Shown: piece after piece, positions 18,869 to 28,089 of the stretch | Layout of the letters: each line of letters opens with the position of its first letter | Numbering within the stretch: the first letter of the stretch is position 1 | Assembly (NCBI GenBank): GCA_001769125.1 | Contig: MEOG01000039.1 | Location: forward strand, 61,259-125,258 | Length of the DNA: 64,000 bases | Source of the DNA: Bacteroidetes bacterium GWF2_35_48 | Lineage (GTDB): Bacteria; Bacteroidota; Bacteroidia; Bacteroidales; GWF2-35-48 | Direction: 5' to 3' | Program-made: the position numbers and the translations under genes | Notes under the pieces: model-generated | Databases searched by the model: none | What the model saw: only the letters and a program-made list of their open reading frames with translations | Told to the model about the DNA's origin: nothing

Positions 18869-18941
18869 AGGGTAAAAGCTATATGGTTATGTAGAATCTC
18901 CCTATGGAGAGATTCTACATTTAATCAACAGCTTTTACCCT
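18869..18941. terminator. nested double hairpin between the sensor kinase and recO
   Basis: Outer arms AGGGTAAAAGCT (18869-18880) and AGCTTTTACCCT (18930-18941) enclose a second perfect 11 bp stem, TGTAGAATCTC (18890-18900) with GAGATTCTACA (18909-18919). The kinase stop codon (18935-18937) lies in the outer arm. Likely the terminator of the two-component operon, with recO then needing its own promoter. Confidence 0.65.
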
Positions 18942-20314
18942 ATATTTTTATTAAATATAACACTGATATTTGTGAGACCATTATTATCAGATTCAATATG
19001 CAAGTTGCCATTATGAAGCGTAATTATTTTCGATACGATAGCCAGTCCGATTCCATGCCCGCTCACACCTTTCGCATTTTTTCCTCTTTGAAAAGGTTTT
19101 ACTATTTTTTCAATTTCTTGTATTTGTATGATTTTTCCTATATCACTAAAAGATATTTTCAGTATGTTATTATCAGAATGTATGCAAATGTTTACCTTTT
19201 TGTCAAAAGAAAATTTCCAGGCATTATCTATCAGATTTATAAACATTACTTTTATCAGATAAGGATTACCTAAAACAGTAAGTTTGTCTTCGTCTTCAAT
19301 ATTACCGATAAAAATAATATCAATAAAACCACAGCTTGGTCTTCTCTGCATTTCTTCTTTAACAGTGAAAATTAATTCGTCCAATCTGACAGAAATAAAT
19401 TTTGGCGTTACATTTTCCAGACTTGCTTCTGCAAGTTCCAGAAAGCCATTAGAAAGGGAAATCAGGTTCTGTATATCTGCATGTATTGATTTTAATGTTT
19501 CTTCGTATTCATCAATATTCCTTTTTTTTATAAGCGTAACTTCAATTTCTCCATTGATACTTGTTAGAGGTGTGCGTAGTTCATGAGACACATTTGAAAC
19601 AAAGTTTTTTTGCATTTCAAAACTGCTTTCAAGTCTGTCAAGCATTTTGTTAAAGGCACTGGATAGCGTTGCTATTTCGTCTTTTTCTTTAGGGTCTTCA
19701 ATTCGTTTATTCAGTTTTGCAGCAGAAATGCCATCTATCTGTTTTATCAGGTTTGAAATGGGTTTAAGTGCATTGGATGCGAAGAAAACACCAACAATAA
19801 TTGTTATAATTACACTGCATAAAAACCCTATAATCAGAATAAATTTTAGAGTTTCTAATTTTTTTATACCAATTTCATCTTTGGCTAATGCAATGATTAA
19901 AATTTCAGGTTTTTTTTTAGGATACGTTATACCCACTATTTCATAATCATTGATATTTTTTGCAAAACTACGGTCTTCAATAATTTCTTCAAGATTTAAA
20001 TACGTAGTGAAATTCCATGTTGTGTCTTTTTCAAATTTATATATCAGGTTTAGGGTATTGATATCATAAATATATATTTTTTCATTAAAAAGAAGATTTA
20101 GGGTGCTTTTATTGATTTTTTCAAGAACACTGCTGTCAACTTCATCTACATGGTAAAGCACAATAGAGGAAGAAATAGCATGGTTTTTTATTCGATCAAT
20201 GAATTCAATGGAGCGATGTTTTGCAGAAAAAAAGTAGATGGCGAAAGAGAAAAGTAAAAGTAGTGATGCAGAAATCAGTGTGAATTTTAGTGCAATGCGA
20301 TATCTTATTTTCAT
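18935..20314 (-). CDS. sensor histidine kinase
   Basis: 459 residues, inner membrane. Transmembrane segment 1 at about 8-30, a periplasmic sensor of about 125 residues, transmembrane segment 2 at about 157-180, HAMP (181-233), HisKA with NFVSNVSHELRTPLTS (phospho-acceptor H244), and HATPase with the N box NLIDNAWKFS (N364) and G box GHGIGLAIVSK. It begins four bases after its response regulator, so the two form one operon and pathway. The signal is unknown. The kinase end overlaps a nested hairpin. Confidence 0.93.
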   Translation of the reverse strand: MKIRYRIALKFTLISASLLLLFSFAIYFFSAKHRSIEFIDRIKNHAISSSIVLYHVDEVDSSVLEKINKSTLNLLFNEKIYIYDINTLNLIYKFEKDTTWNFTTYLNLEEIIEDRSFAKNINDYEIVGITYPKKKPEILIIALAKDEIGIKKLETLKFILIIGFLCSVIITIIVGVFFASNALKPISNLIKQIDGISAAKLNKRIEDPKEKDEIATLSSAFNKMLDRLESSFEMQKNFVSNVSHELRTPLTSINGEIEVTLIKKRNIDEYEETLKSIHADIQNLISLSNGFLELAEASLENVTPKFISVRLDELIFTVKEEMQRRPSCGFIDIIFIGNIEDEDKLTVLGNPYLIKVMFINLIDNAWKFSFDKKVNICIHSDNNILKISFSDIGKIIQIQEIEKIVKPFQRGKNAKGVSGHGIGLAIVSKIITLHNGNLHIESDNNGLTNISVIFNKNIG

Positions 20315-20318
20315 AATT

Positions 20319-21005
20319 TTATTCGTCTTTCAAAACATATCCCATTCCAATACGAGTGTGTATGAGCTTTGTTTTATAACCCGTATCAACTTTTTTACGA
20401 AGAAAATTAACATAAACATCAATAATGTTTGTTCCGGTTTCAAAATTCAAATCCCATATTTTTTCTGCAATTTCATTGCGTGAGAGCACTCTGTTTTTAT
20501 TCAGTACAAAATATTCCAACAAAGCAAATTCTTTAGCCGTGAGTTCAATTATTTTTTCATTACGTGTTACTGTTTTCGCTTCTGTGTTAATTATTAGATC
20601 TGCAACTGTAAGAATATTATTTTGTGTTTGATTATGCTCTGAGCGTTTTAATAAAGCTTTGATGCGCGCTATAAGCTCTCTGAATTCAAAAGGTTTTATA
20701 AGATAATCGTCTGCGCCGGATTCAAAGCCCATAAGTTTATCCTCTGTTGTTCCCATTGCAGTAAGCATTAGCACAGGCAAGTTTTTATTAAAAGAACGTA
20801 TTCGTTTGCAAACTTCAATTCCGTTTAAATAGGGCAGGTTAATGTCTAAAATTATCAGGTTGTATATGCCCCCTGAGGCCATTTTTGTCCCGTTGATTCC
20901 ATCATAAGCTATTTCTGCATCATAGGAATACTCTTCAAGCCCTTTTTTAATAAAAGCCGCTACTTTTACTTCATCTTCAATAATAAGAATTTTTGTTGTT
21001 GGCAT
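20319..21005 (-). CDS. OmpR/PhoB-type response regulator
   Basis: 228 residues. Receiver domain with acidic pair E10/D11, phospho-acceptor D54 (LIILDINLP), T82 and K104 (DDYLIKPFEF); then a winged-helix DNA-binding domain (ELTAKEFALLEYFVLNKNRVLSRNEI, IDVYVNFLRKKVD). Partner of the kinase encoded immediately downstream; its target genes cannot be told from the window. Confidence 0.95.
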   Translation of the reverse strand: MPTTKILIIEDEVKVAAFIKKGLEEYSYDAEIAYDGINGTKMASGGIYNLIILDINLPYLNGIEVCKRIRSFNKNLPVLMLTAMGTTEDKLMGFESGADDYLIKPFEFRELIARIKALLKRSEHNQTQNNILTVADLIINTEAKTVTRNEKIIELTAKEFALLEYFVLNKNRVLSRNEIAEKIWDLNFETGTNIIDVYVNFLRKKVDTGYKTKLIHTRIGMGYVLKDE

Positions 21006-21025
21006 ACGTGATGTTTTTAAAGATT

Positions 21026-21033
21026 CAAAAATA
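21026..21033 (-). promoter_or_regulatory. -7 box of the two-component operon
   Basis: Minus-strand TATTTTTG, matching TAnnTTTG, 20 bases before the response regulator start. No good -33 element, so moderate confidence. Confidence 0.45.
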
Positions 21034-21083
21034 ATTAAAATTAAGAAATATCGTGTAAGAATCCAGTCCGAAAAGTATCATTT

Positions 21084-21200
21084 TGCCACGAAAGCACAAA
21101 ATCACAAAACCTGCCTTCCGCAGGCAGGTTTCACAAAAAACACATTATTGATTATTAATGTTTTGTGTGTTTTTGAGTTTTCGTGTTTTAGTGGCATTTT
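21084..21200. repeat. inverted repeat with nested CCTGCC palindrome
   Basis: GCCACGAAAGCACAAAATCACAAAA is followed by the palindrome CCTGCCTTCCGCAGGCAGG (21110-21128), then TTTCACAAAAAACAC and, further on, TTTTCGTGTTTTAGTGGC, which pairs with the first phrase. It is thus a palindrome lying inside a larger inverted repeat. Non-coding. Confidence 0.6.
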
Positions 21201-21501
21201 TAATCTATGGGGTTTTCGGAGTAGACTTGTGTATTAAAATGGTATGATTTAATATCAAGGAAGAAATACAAAAGCGCAAAGCCGGTTGGGGTATTTAGAA
21301 ACTTATGGCTTATGAAAAGAAATCTTTGAAAATCCGGCTTGCGCTTCAGTATTAACCAATAAAAACAATCATTTGTTTAAAACTATAACAAACAAAGCTT
21401 TGTACAAAAAAACAAAACTCTTTGAAGCGAAAAATTAAAAACGAATTAAACCTTTAATTTTTAATGGTTTTTTAACGTTGATGTATTATAAAGGATTAAG
21501 C

Positions 21502-21553
21502 AATCCTGTGAGGTTTTGCGTGGTGGGTTGTGCGGAGGCTCTTCACAGGTTTG
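21502..21553. repeat. palindromic repeat, copy 1 of AATCCTGTGAGG family
   Basis: AATCCTGTGAGG ... CTTCACAGGTTT forms an inverted repeat of about 52 bases with TGTGCGG in the middle. A second copy in the other orientation lies at 56978-57030. Confidence 0.65.
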
Positions 21554-21577
21554 CTGAGTTGGGGTAAAGTTATATAC

Positions 21578-21740
21578 GGATTAAGGATTAAGAAGTAGGA
21601 TGAGGACTAAGATCTGACGTTATGCAAAATTAATAAGTCGGAAGCACGAAGTTTGAAGCACGAAGCTGGTTCAACTTCTAACTTCCAACTTCCAACTTCC
21701 AACTTCAATCCAATCCTCTTTAATCCTTAATCCTTAATCC
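21578..21740. repeat. nested GGATTAAG / GAAG palindromes upstream of atpD
   Basis: Outer arms GGATTAAGGATTAAG (21578-21592) and a CTTTAATCCTTAATCC run (to 21740) enclose an inner set of GAAG-rich and CTTCCAACTTCC-rich arms. No coding potential; it ends about 60 bases upstream of the atpD promoter. Confidence 0.6.
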
Positions 21741-21773
21741 AAATTCACCTCAAAAGAAAATTTATAGAAAAAT

Positions 21774-21805
21774 TTTCGGCTGAAACGGAATTTATTTTAA
21801 ATTTG
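21774..21805 (+). promoter_or_regulatory. promoter of atpD-atpC
   Basis: -7 box TAAATTTG (21798-21805) with TTTC (21774-21777), one base off the -33 TTTG, at the expected 20-base spacing. The start codon follows 39 bases later. Confidence 0.6.
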
Positions 21806-21844
21806 TAGGTTCACAAAATAGTAATAACATAAAAAATCAAATAA

Positions 21845-23359
<1,515 letters not shown>

Positions 23360-23362
23360 TAA

Positions 23363-23605
23363 ATGTTAATAGAAATTGTAAGTCCGGAACGTAAAGTTTT
23401 TGAAGGAGAAATAAGGCTGGTGCAAGCTCCTGGTGTGAATGGCTCTTTTGAGTTGCTTAACAATCACGCTCCTATTATATCCACTTTACAGGAGGGTACT
23501 GTACGACTTATTACTTCCTCAGAGGATGAAGTTACTTTTGAAATTAACAGCGGAATTCTGGAATGCCTCAATAACAAAGTAATTATTCTGGCAGAATTAC
23601 GATAA
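23363..23605 (+). CDS. atpC: F1F0 ATP synthase subunit epsilon, short form
   Basis: 80 residues, containing only the N-terminal beta-sandwich (MLIEIVSPERKVFEGEIRLVQAPGVNGSFELLNNHAPIIS). The two-helix C-terminal domain that lets longer epsilon subunits (about 130-140 residues) inhibit ATP hydrolysis is missing; the frame ends cleanly after VIILAEL, so this is natural shortness and not a break. Such short forms are known in the Bacteroidota/Chlorobi group. Confidence 0.93.
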   Translation: MLIEIVSPERKVFEGEIRLVQAPGVNGSFELLNNHAPIISTLQEGTVRLITSSEDEVTFEINSGILECLNNKVIILAELR

Positions 23606-23621
23606 TACAAAATAAATTCAG

Positions 23622-24353
23622 ATGAAATATTTTCTTTTTTTAAGCGTGTTTTTTATTTACGGATTTCTTGTGTTTTCTCAGGATAGAATTACTTTTCCCG
23701 CGGCTGATAAATTAACGGTAACAGCCGATTTTTATGAAAACGAAAATGTGAAAAATGCACCTTATATTTTATTATTTCATCAGGCAGGATACAGCAGGGG
23801 AGAATATAAGGAAACCGCGCAGAAAATGGTTAAACTGGGATTTAACTGCCTTGCTGTTGATTTGCGCTCAGGCGAAGAGGTAAATTTTATCCGCAATGAA
23901 ACTGCCGCAGAAGCTCAAAAGAAGAATTTACCACAAAATTATATTGACGCCAAAAATGATATCCTCGGAGCTATTGAGTATGCTTACAACAAAAGCCAGA
24001 AACAGGTAATTCTTTTTGGAAGTTCTTATTCGGCATCTCTGGTTCTCGTTTTAGCAAAGAATAATCAAAAGGTAAGCGCGGTGGTTGCATTCAGTCCGGG
24101 TGAGTATTTCGACAGGGTGCTAAACGTGCAGAGCTCGCTAAAAGGTTATGACAAACCTGTTTTCGCAGCATGTTCAAAACCAGAATTTACTTATCTTGAG
24201 GAGTTAATGGTAAATGTTGAAAAAAATAAACTATTATTTCAACCTATGACCGGAAATGGCGAGCATGGCTCAAAAGCCCTATGGAAAGCCAATAAAAATC
24301 ACAACGAATACTGGATGCAGCTTCTCGGGTTTCTTAAAAAATATGCAAACTGA
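23622..24353 (+). CDS. secreted alpha/beta hydrolase
   Basis: 243 residues. Signal peptide MKYFLFLSVFFIYGFLVFSQ, then an alpha/beta hydrolase fold: strand and oxyanion region APYILLFHQAGYSRGEY, nucleophile elbow LFGSSYSAS (Ser near 134), and a late NGEHGSKAL that could carry the catalytic His. It resembles dienelactone-hydrolase-like proteins; substrate unknown. Sixteen bases after atpC, so it may be co-transcribed although no functional link is evident. Confidence 0.8.
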   Translation: MKYFLFLSVFFIYGFLVFSQDRITFPAADKLTVTADFYENENVKNAPYILLFHQAGYSRGEYKETAQKMVKLGFNCLAVDLRSGEEVNFIRNETAAEAQKKNLPQNYIDAKNDILGAIEYAYNKSQKQVILFGSSYSASLVLVLAKNNQKVSAVVAFSPGEYFDRVLNVQSSLKGYDKPVFAACSKPEFTYLEELMVNVEKNKLLFQPMTGNGEHGSKALWKANKNHNEYWMQLLGFLKKYAN

Positions 24354-24399
24354 TTGTTGAGGTTACAATTTTATGAATACTTAAATTCCTTACTTTTTT

Positions 24400-24487
24400 G
24401 TTGCAGGTTGCAAGTTGCAGGGTAATTTAGTCTGTCCGCCAAACGTTTTCCGTGCTCGAAACCAACCTGCAACCTGCAACCTGCAAC
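24400..24487. repeat. GTTGCAGGTTGCA hairpin repeat
   Basis: Arms GTTGCAGGTTGCAAGTTGC and the reverse-complementary CAACCTGCAACCTGCAAC enclose about 50 bases. Same family as 9198, 41257 and 42909. Confidence 0.75.
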
Positions 24488-24537
24488 GAACATTAATAAG
24501 TTAAATATCTTTGTTGACGTAATAATTTTTTTACTTA

Positions 24538-24701
24538 GTGTCAGCAAGAAAACTGCCTTTTTTTGCTTGACAGTGCTAGTGGCAGATAAGAAAACGTCAA
24601 ATACAAGGCTTTCGAAGTCATGAAAACCAAGGAGTTTACTTTTGTAAATGACTGTTTTCATGACGAGAGTAACGCAGTAGTTGGCGTTTTCTTGCTGACA
24701 C
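24538..24701. mobile_element. MITE-like element, 164 bp, best preserved copy
   Basis: Ends are perfect inverted repeats GTGTCAGCAAGAAAAC / GTTTTCTTGCTGACAC, flanked by the direct repeat TACTTA (24532-24537 and 24702-24707). Interior: CTTTCGAA, hairpin arms GTCATGAAAAC (24617-24627) and GTTTTCATGAC (24654-24664), and GAGAGTAACGCAG. No open frame. Same length as the copy at 41575. Its right end provides the last base of the glutamine synthetase stop codon. Confidence 0.88.
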
Positions 24702-26206
24702 TACTTACAATGCAGGTGCTTTTCCACTAATTTTTTTACTTCTTCATCTTTTCCTTCAAGCTCTTCACGGAGGTTTGTATCGTTGAAAGATTTCAGGTTT
24801 TTGCATATAGCATCAATAGCACCTTTCGGGAAAATGCCGTTTGCTTCATATATATCTCTTTTTGCTTCGAGGTATTCTGCAGAGTTGTAACAAGAAACCG
24901 GAAGCTGATTGAGAAGGTTCAGTTTTTCTTTAAATTCATCTTTGAAAATATTTCCCGGAACATACAGTTTTTCTGCTTTCTCCAAAGCGTCTTTCATTGA
25001 AAGTCCGTGTAGGGAAGCAACAATAAGACCAGCCATTATTAAATATATATCTGCAGAACCATCGGGAACTCTGAATTCATACGTTTGTTTGTTCGAGAAG
25101 TCGCGCAGGTCATCTGCTTCAGAAGGGTTTGCATCTTTTACCATATCGCCAACGCCCATCCAGCCCAGAGGTACACGAACCAGAGCAGAACGATTGCGAT
25201 CGCCCCAGCATACATAAGTTGGTGCTTCCTGATGTGGAACCAGTCTTAAATAGGAGGTTGGTATCGTATTTCCAAATGCTGTAAGCGATGCAGACAGATC
25301 CATTATTCCTGCAATCATTTTTTTTGCGGTGTCGCTTAATTTGTTGTTTTCAACTAAAACATTTTTACCATTTTTTTCAGCCATCATGTGGAAATGCAGA
25401 CCACTTCCTGCTTTTCCAACAGTAATTTTTGGCGCAAAGCTTATGATGGCTCCATATTTTTGTCCCAGCATACGTAATATCCATTTTGCTAAAATGAGTT
25501 GATCCATGGAGTCTTCAACATTTGTCGGCATGAATTCAATTTCATGTTGCTCATACAAAAAATTATCTTTTGCAAAAGTTCCAACTTCGGAGTGTCCGTA
25601 TTTAATCAATCCTCCTGATTCTGCAATCAGTTTCATGGCTTCGCATCTTAGATTTGCTAATTTTGTATAAGGCTCTGAACTGTGATAACCTTTTTGATCG
25701 GTAGCGGGATAAATATCAGTTGCTTCTTTAATAGCATAATATTCCAACTCACCCATAGCTTTAAAGGTAAAGCCTGTTGTTTTATGAAAATGTTCGTTTG
25801 CTTTTTTGAGAATATATCCCGGTGCGCTTTCCAAAGGTTTTCCCTCGTTGTTGTAGAAAGAGCATAAAAAACTTATTGTAGGAACTTCGGCAAATGGGTC
25901 GAGAAAAGCAGTTTTAAAGCGAGGGATAACATATAAATCGCTTGATCCCGCATCAATATAAGAAAATAAACTTGATCCGTCAACCCTTTCTCCGCTTGAT
26001 AAAACAGTATCCAAATGATTATATCCGGAGATAACAAAATTTAACGTTTTTAGCTTGCCATCTTCTGCCACATAACGGAAATTCATCATCTCAATATTGT
26101 TATCAACAATATATTTAATAATATCCTGCTTTGTAAATTCTGATGCCGGTTTTTTTAGATATTTTACAAGCTTATTAGGGTTCAGTAAAATTTTATTTTC
26201 CTTCAT
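24701..26206 (-). CDS. glnA: glutamine synthetase, type I
   Basis: 501 residues. Makes glutamine from glutamate, ammonia and ATP. Visible: a beta-grasp N-terminus with SGERVDGSSLFSYI and DLYVIPRF, GELEYY (metal ligand Glu), GSGLHFHMM, LVPHQEAPTYVCWGDRNRSALVRVP and EFRVPDGSADIYL. The adenylylation motif NLYxLP of the GSI-beta branch was not seen, so a GSI-alpha-like enzyme without adenylylation is likely. The stop TAG is formed by the TA of a target duplication plus the first base of the MITE; without the insertion the same codon would have been TAA. Confidence 0.94.
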   Translation of the reverse strand: MKENKILLNPNKLVKYLKKPASEFTKQDIIKYIVDNNIEMMNFRYVAEDGKLKTLNFVISGYNHLDTVLSSGERVDGSSLFSYIDAGSSDLYVIPRFKTAFLDPFAEVPTISFLCSFYNNEGKPLESAPGYILKKANEHFHKTTGFTFKAMGELEYYAIKEATDIYPATDQKGYHSSEPYTKLANLRCEAMKLIAESGGLIKYGHSEVGTFAKDNFLYEQHEIEFMPTNVEDSMDQLILAKWILRMLGQKYGAIISFAPKITVGKAGSGLHFHMMAEKNGKNVLVENNKLSDTAKKMIAGIMDLSASLTAFGNTIPTSYLRLVPHQEAPTYVCWGDRNRSALVRVPLGWMGVGDMVKDANPSEADDLRDFSNKQTYEFRVPDGSADIYLIMAGLIVASLHGLSMKDALEKAEKLYVPGNIFKDEFKEKLNLLNQLPVSCYNSAEYLEAKRDIYEANGIFPKGAIDAICKNLKSFNDTNLREELEGKDEEVKKLVEKHLHCK

Positions 26207-26275
26207 GACCTTGGTTGTTTAGAATTAAAACTTCTAAAATAATTCTTTTTCGATTTATAGCAAAATTTTTACGAT

Positions 26276-26307
26276 TTTGGAATGTACGCAATATATTACT
26301 ATTTTTG
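26276..26307 (+). promoter_or_regulatory. promoter of ricT-gldH
   Basis: TTTG (26276-26279), 20 bases, then TATTTTTG (26300-26307): a full match to the Bacteroidota -33/-7 layout, 25 bases before the start codon. Confidence 0.75.
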
Positions 26308-26332
26308 TAGGTTTTCAAAAGAAAGACGATAA

Positions 26333-27514
26333 ATGAAAAGTAACATATTATACCATCGAGGCTGCGCGGTAAATGATATTGATAAGCCGGAGCAGATATC
26401 CGTTTCTCCCTGTAATTGTCAAAAACTGGCGGTTCATGACTGGATGGAAGAAACACCAAAGAATTTTTTAACTACAGATATTGTTGAGATACGTTTTAAA
26501 AATACCCGAAAAGGATTTTATCATAATGTAAACAAACTGATATTAAAACAAGGAGATGTTTTGGCTGTAGAGGCTTCTCCGGGTCATGATATAGGTGTGG
26601 TTTCTTTAACAGGTGAATTGATTCAAAATCAGGCAAGGAAATACAAAGCTAGCATTGTTGTGGCAGATTTGAAAAAAGTGTATCGAAAAGCTAAGCCTGC
26701 TGATATTCAAAAATGGGTTGAAGCAATCAGCCTTGAGCATTATACGATGATAAAAACCCGCGAAATTGCAGAAAACTTGAAATTGAATATGAAAATCGGC
26801 GATATAGAATATCAGGGCGATGGAACGAAAGCGATTTTTTATTATATTGCTGATGAAAGGGTTGATTTCCGGGAATTGATAAAAATTTTAGCCGATATTT
26901 TTAAAATTAAGGTTGAAATGAAGCAAATCGGCGCGCGTCAGGAGGCTGGAAGAATTGGTGGTTTGGGTACTTGTGGCAGGGAGCTTTGCTGTAGCACGTG
27001 GATTACGAATTTTATTTCGGTTTCGACAAATGCCGCGCGTGATCAGGAAATATCCCTGAACCCGCAGAAATTAGCCGGTCAATGTGGAAAACTAAAATGC
27101 TGTCTTAATTACGAACACGACGCTTACCTTGATATGTTGAAAGATTTTCCGGATACACGCGTAGAGCTTCAAACAATGGAGGGAACGGCATTTTTCCAGA
27201 AAACTGATGCCCTGCGAGGTCTGGTATGGTACTCTTTTGATAGAAACAATGCAGTGAACCTGACTCCTGTTCCTATTGAGAGAGTAAAGGCAATTATTGA
27301 TGCGAATAAGAATAACATTAAAGTGCCGGCATTAATAGATCAGGAAGAGCAGCAAGCAAAAATAGCTTTAAAAAAAGAAGCTCCGGAAATAGGCTTTGAA
27401 AATGCAATAGGAAAAGACAGTATTTCCCGGTTCGATGCGGCCAAGAAAAAGAAAAAGAAGAAAAAGAAAAAAATGCCGTATTCTAACAATCAGAAACCTA
27501 CTCCCAAACAGTAA
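26333..27514 (+). CDS. ricT: PSP1-domain protein of the RicT/YaaT family
   Basis: 393 residues. The PSP1 domain occupies about 45-330. Conserved cysteine groups are GGLGTCGRELCCSTW and GQCGKLKCCLNYEHD, proposed iron-sulfur ligands in RicT of the RicAFT complex, plus N-terminal SPCNCQ. The C-terminus is a run of lysines (KKKKKKKKKMP), possibly RNA binding (inference). In Bacillus RicT acts in mRNA maturation; in Bacteroidota this gene regularly sits before gldH, as here (3 bases). It is expressed from a well-formed promoter. Confidence 0.9.
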   Translation: MKSNILYHRGCAVNDIDKPEQISVSPCNCQKLAVHDWMEETPKNFLTTDIVEIRFKNTRKGFYHNVNKLILKQGDVLAVEASPGHDIGVVSLTGELIQNQARKYKASIVVADLKKVYRKAKPADIQKWVEAISLEHYTMIKTREIAENLKLNMKIGDIEYQGDGTKAIFYYIADERVDFRELIKILADIFKIKVEMKQIGARQEAGRIGGLGTCGRELCCSTWITNFISVSTNAARDQEISLNPQKLAGQCGKLKCCLNYEHDAYLDMLKDFPDTRVELQTMEGTAFFQKTDALRGLVWYSFDRNNAVNLTPVPIERVKAIIDANKNNIKVPALIDQEEQQAKIALKKEAPEIGFENAIGKDSISRFDAAKKKKKKKKKKMPYSNNQKPTPKQ

Positions 27515-27517
27515 ATT

Positions 27518-27991
27518 ATGCGTAAAAAAAAAGTTTTCGCCTTTATAATGCTTATTTTCTTGGCTGTTTTGCTTATTCAATGTGATAAAAACAGAGTGTT
27601 TGAGGAGAATAAAGAAATTCCTGATGGCGTATGGAACAGAGATTACAAGGTTTCTTTTCAGGTTGATATTAAAGACAGTATAACACCGCACAATATTTAT
27701 GTAAACATCCGTAACAGCGGGAGTTATCCTTATAGAAATATTTATTTGTTTATCACTACTACTTCAAAAGGTATTGTCGTTAAAGATACCTTAGAGTGTT
27801 TGCTTGCAGACGAGAAAGGAAAATGGTTTGGAGACGGGCTTGGCGATTTATGGGATCATCAGGTTTCTTTTAAAAAAAATATTCGCTTTCCGCATTCAGG
27901 AATATATAATTTTGAATTTGAACAGGCAATGCGCTCTGAAAACCTTCCCATGATTGTGGATGTTGGATTACGGGTTGAGAAGGCAAGGTAG
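27518..27991 (+). CDS. gldH: gliding motility lipoprotein GldH
   Basis: 157 residues. Signal peptide MRKKKVFAFIMLIFLAVLLIQ with lipobox cysteine at QC-D. The mature part has the GldH pattern IPDGVWNRDYKVSFQVDIKD, NIRNSGSYPYRNIYLFI, GKWFGDGLGDLWDHQVSFKK. GldH is needed for gliding in Flavobacterium; its molecular role is not known. Together with PorT and PorP here it shows the organism carries the T9SS/gliding set. Confidence 0.93.
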   Translation: MRKKKVFAFIMLIFLAVLLIQCDKNRVFEENKEIPDGVWNRDYKVSFQVDIKDSITPHNIYVNIRNSGSYPYRNIYLFITTTSKGIVVKDTLECLLADEKGKWFGDGLGDLWDHQVSFKKNIRFPHSGIYNFEFEQAMRSENLPMIVDVGLRVEKAR

Positions 27992-28000
27992 GTGTTGTAT

Positions 28001-28054
28001 TGTAACATCGTTCCACCTGTGCTGAGCGTAGTCGAAGCATGAAACGATGTTACA
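28001..28054. repeat. core palindrome with TGTAACATCGTT stem
   Basis: Perfect 12 bp arms TGTAACATCGTT (28001-28012) and AACGATGTTACA (28043-28054). The interior TGCTGAGCGTAGTCGAAGCA is the constant core seen in the palindromes at 43.7, 48.9 and 50.8-52.3 kb, here with a different stem. It lies between gldH and trmB. Confidence 0.75.
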
Positions 28055-28089
28055 GTACGGAGCGGGGAGTAAATTATTAATAGGTACAA

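Noticed and set aside
24371..24661. 96-residue minus-strand frame next to glutamine synthetase
   Set aside because: It runs through the MITE and the GTTGCAGG hairpin and is a product of repeat sequence.
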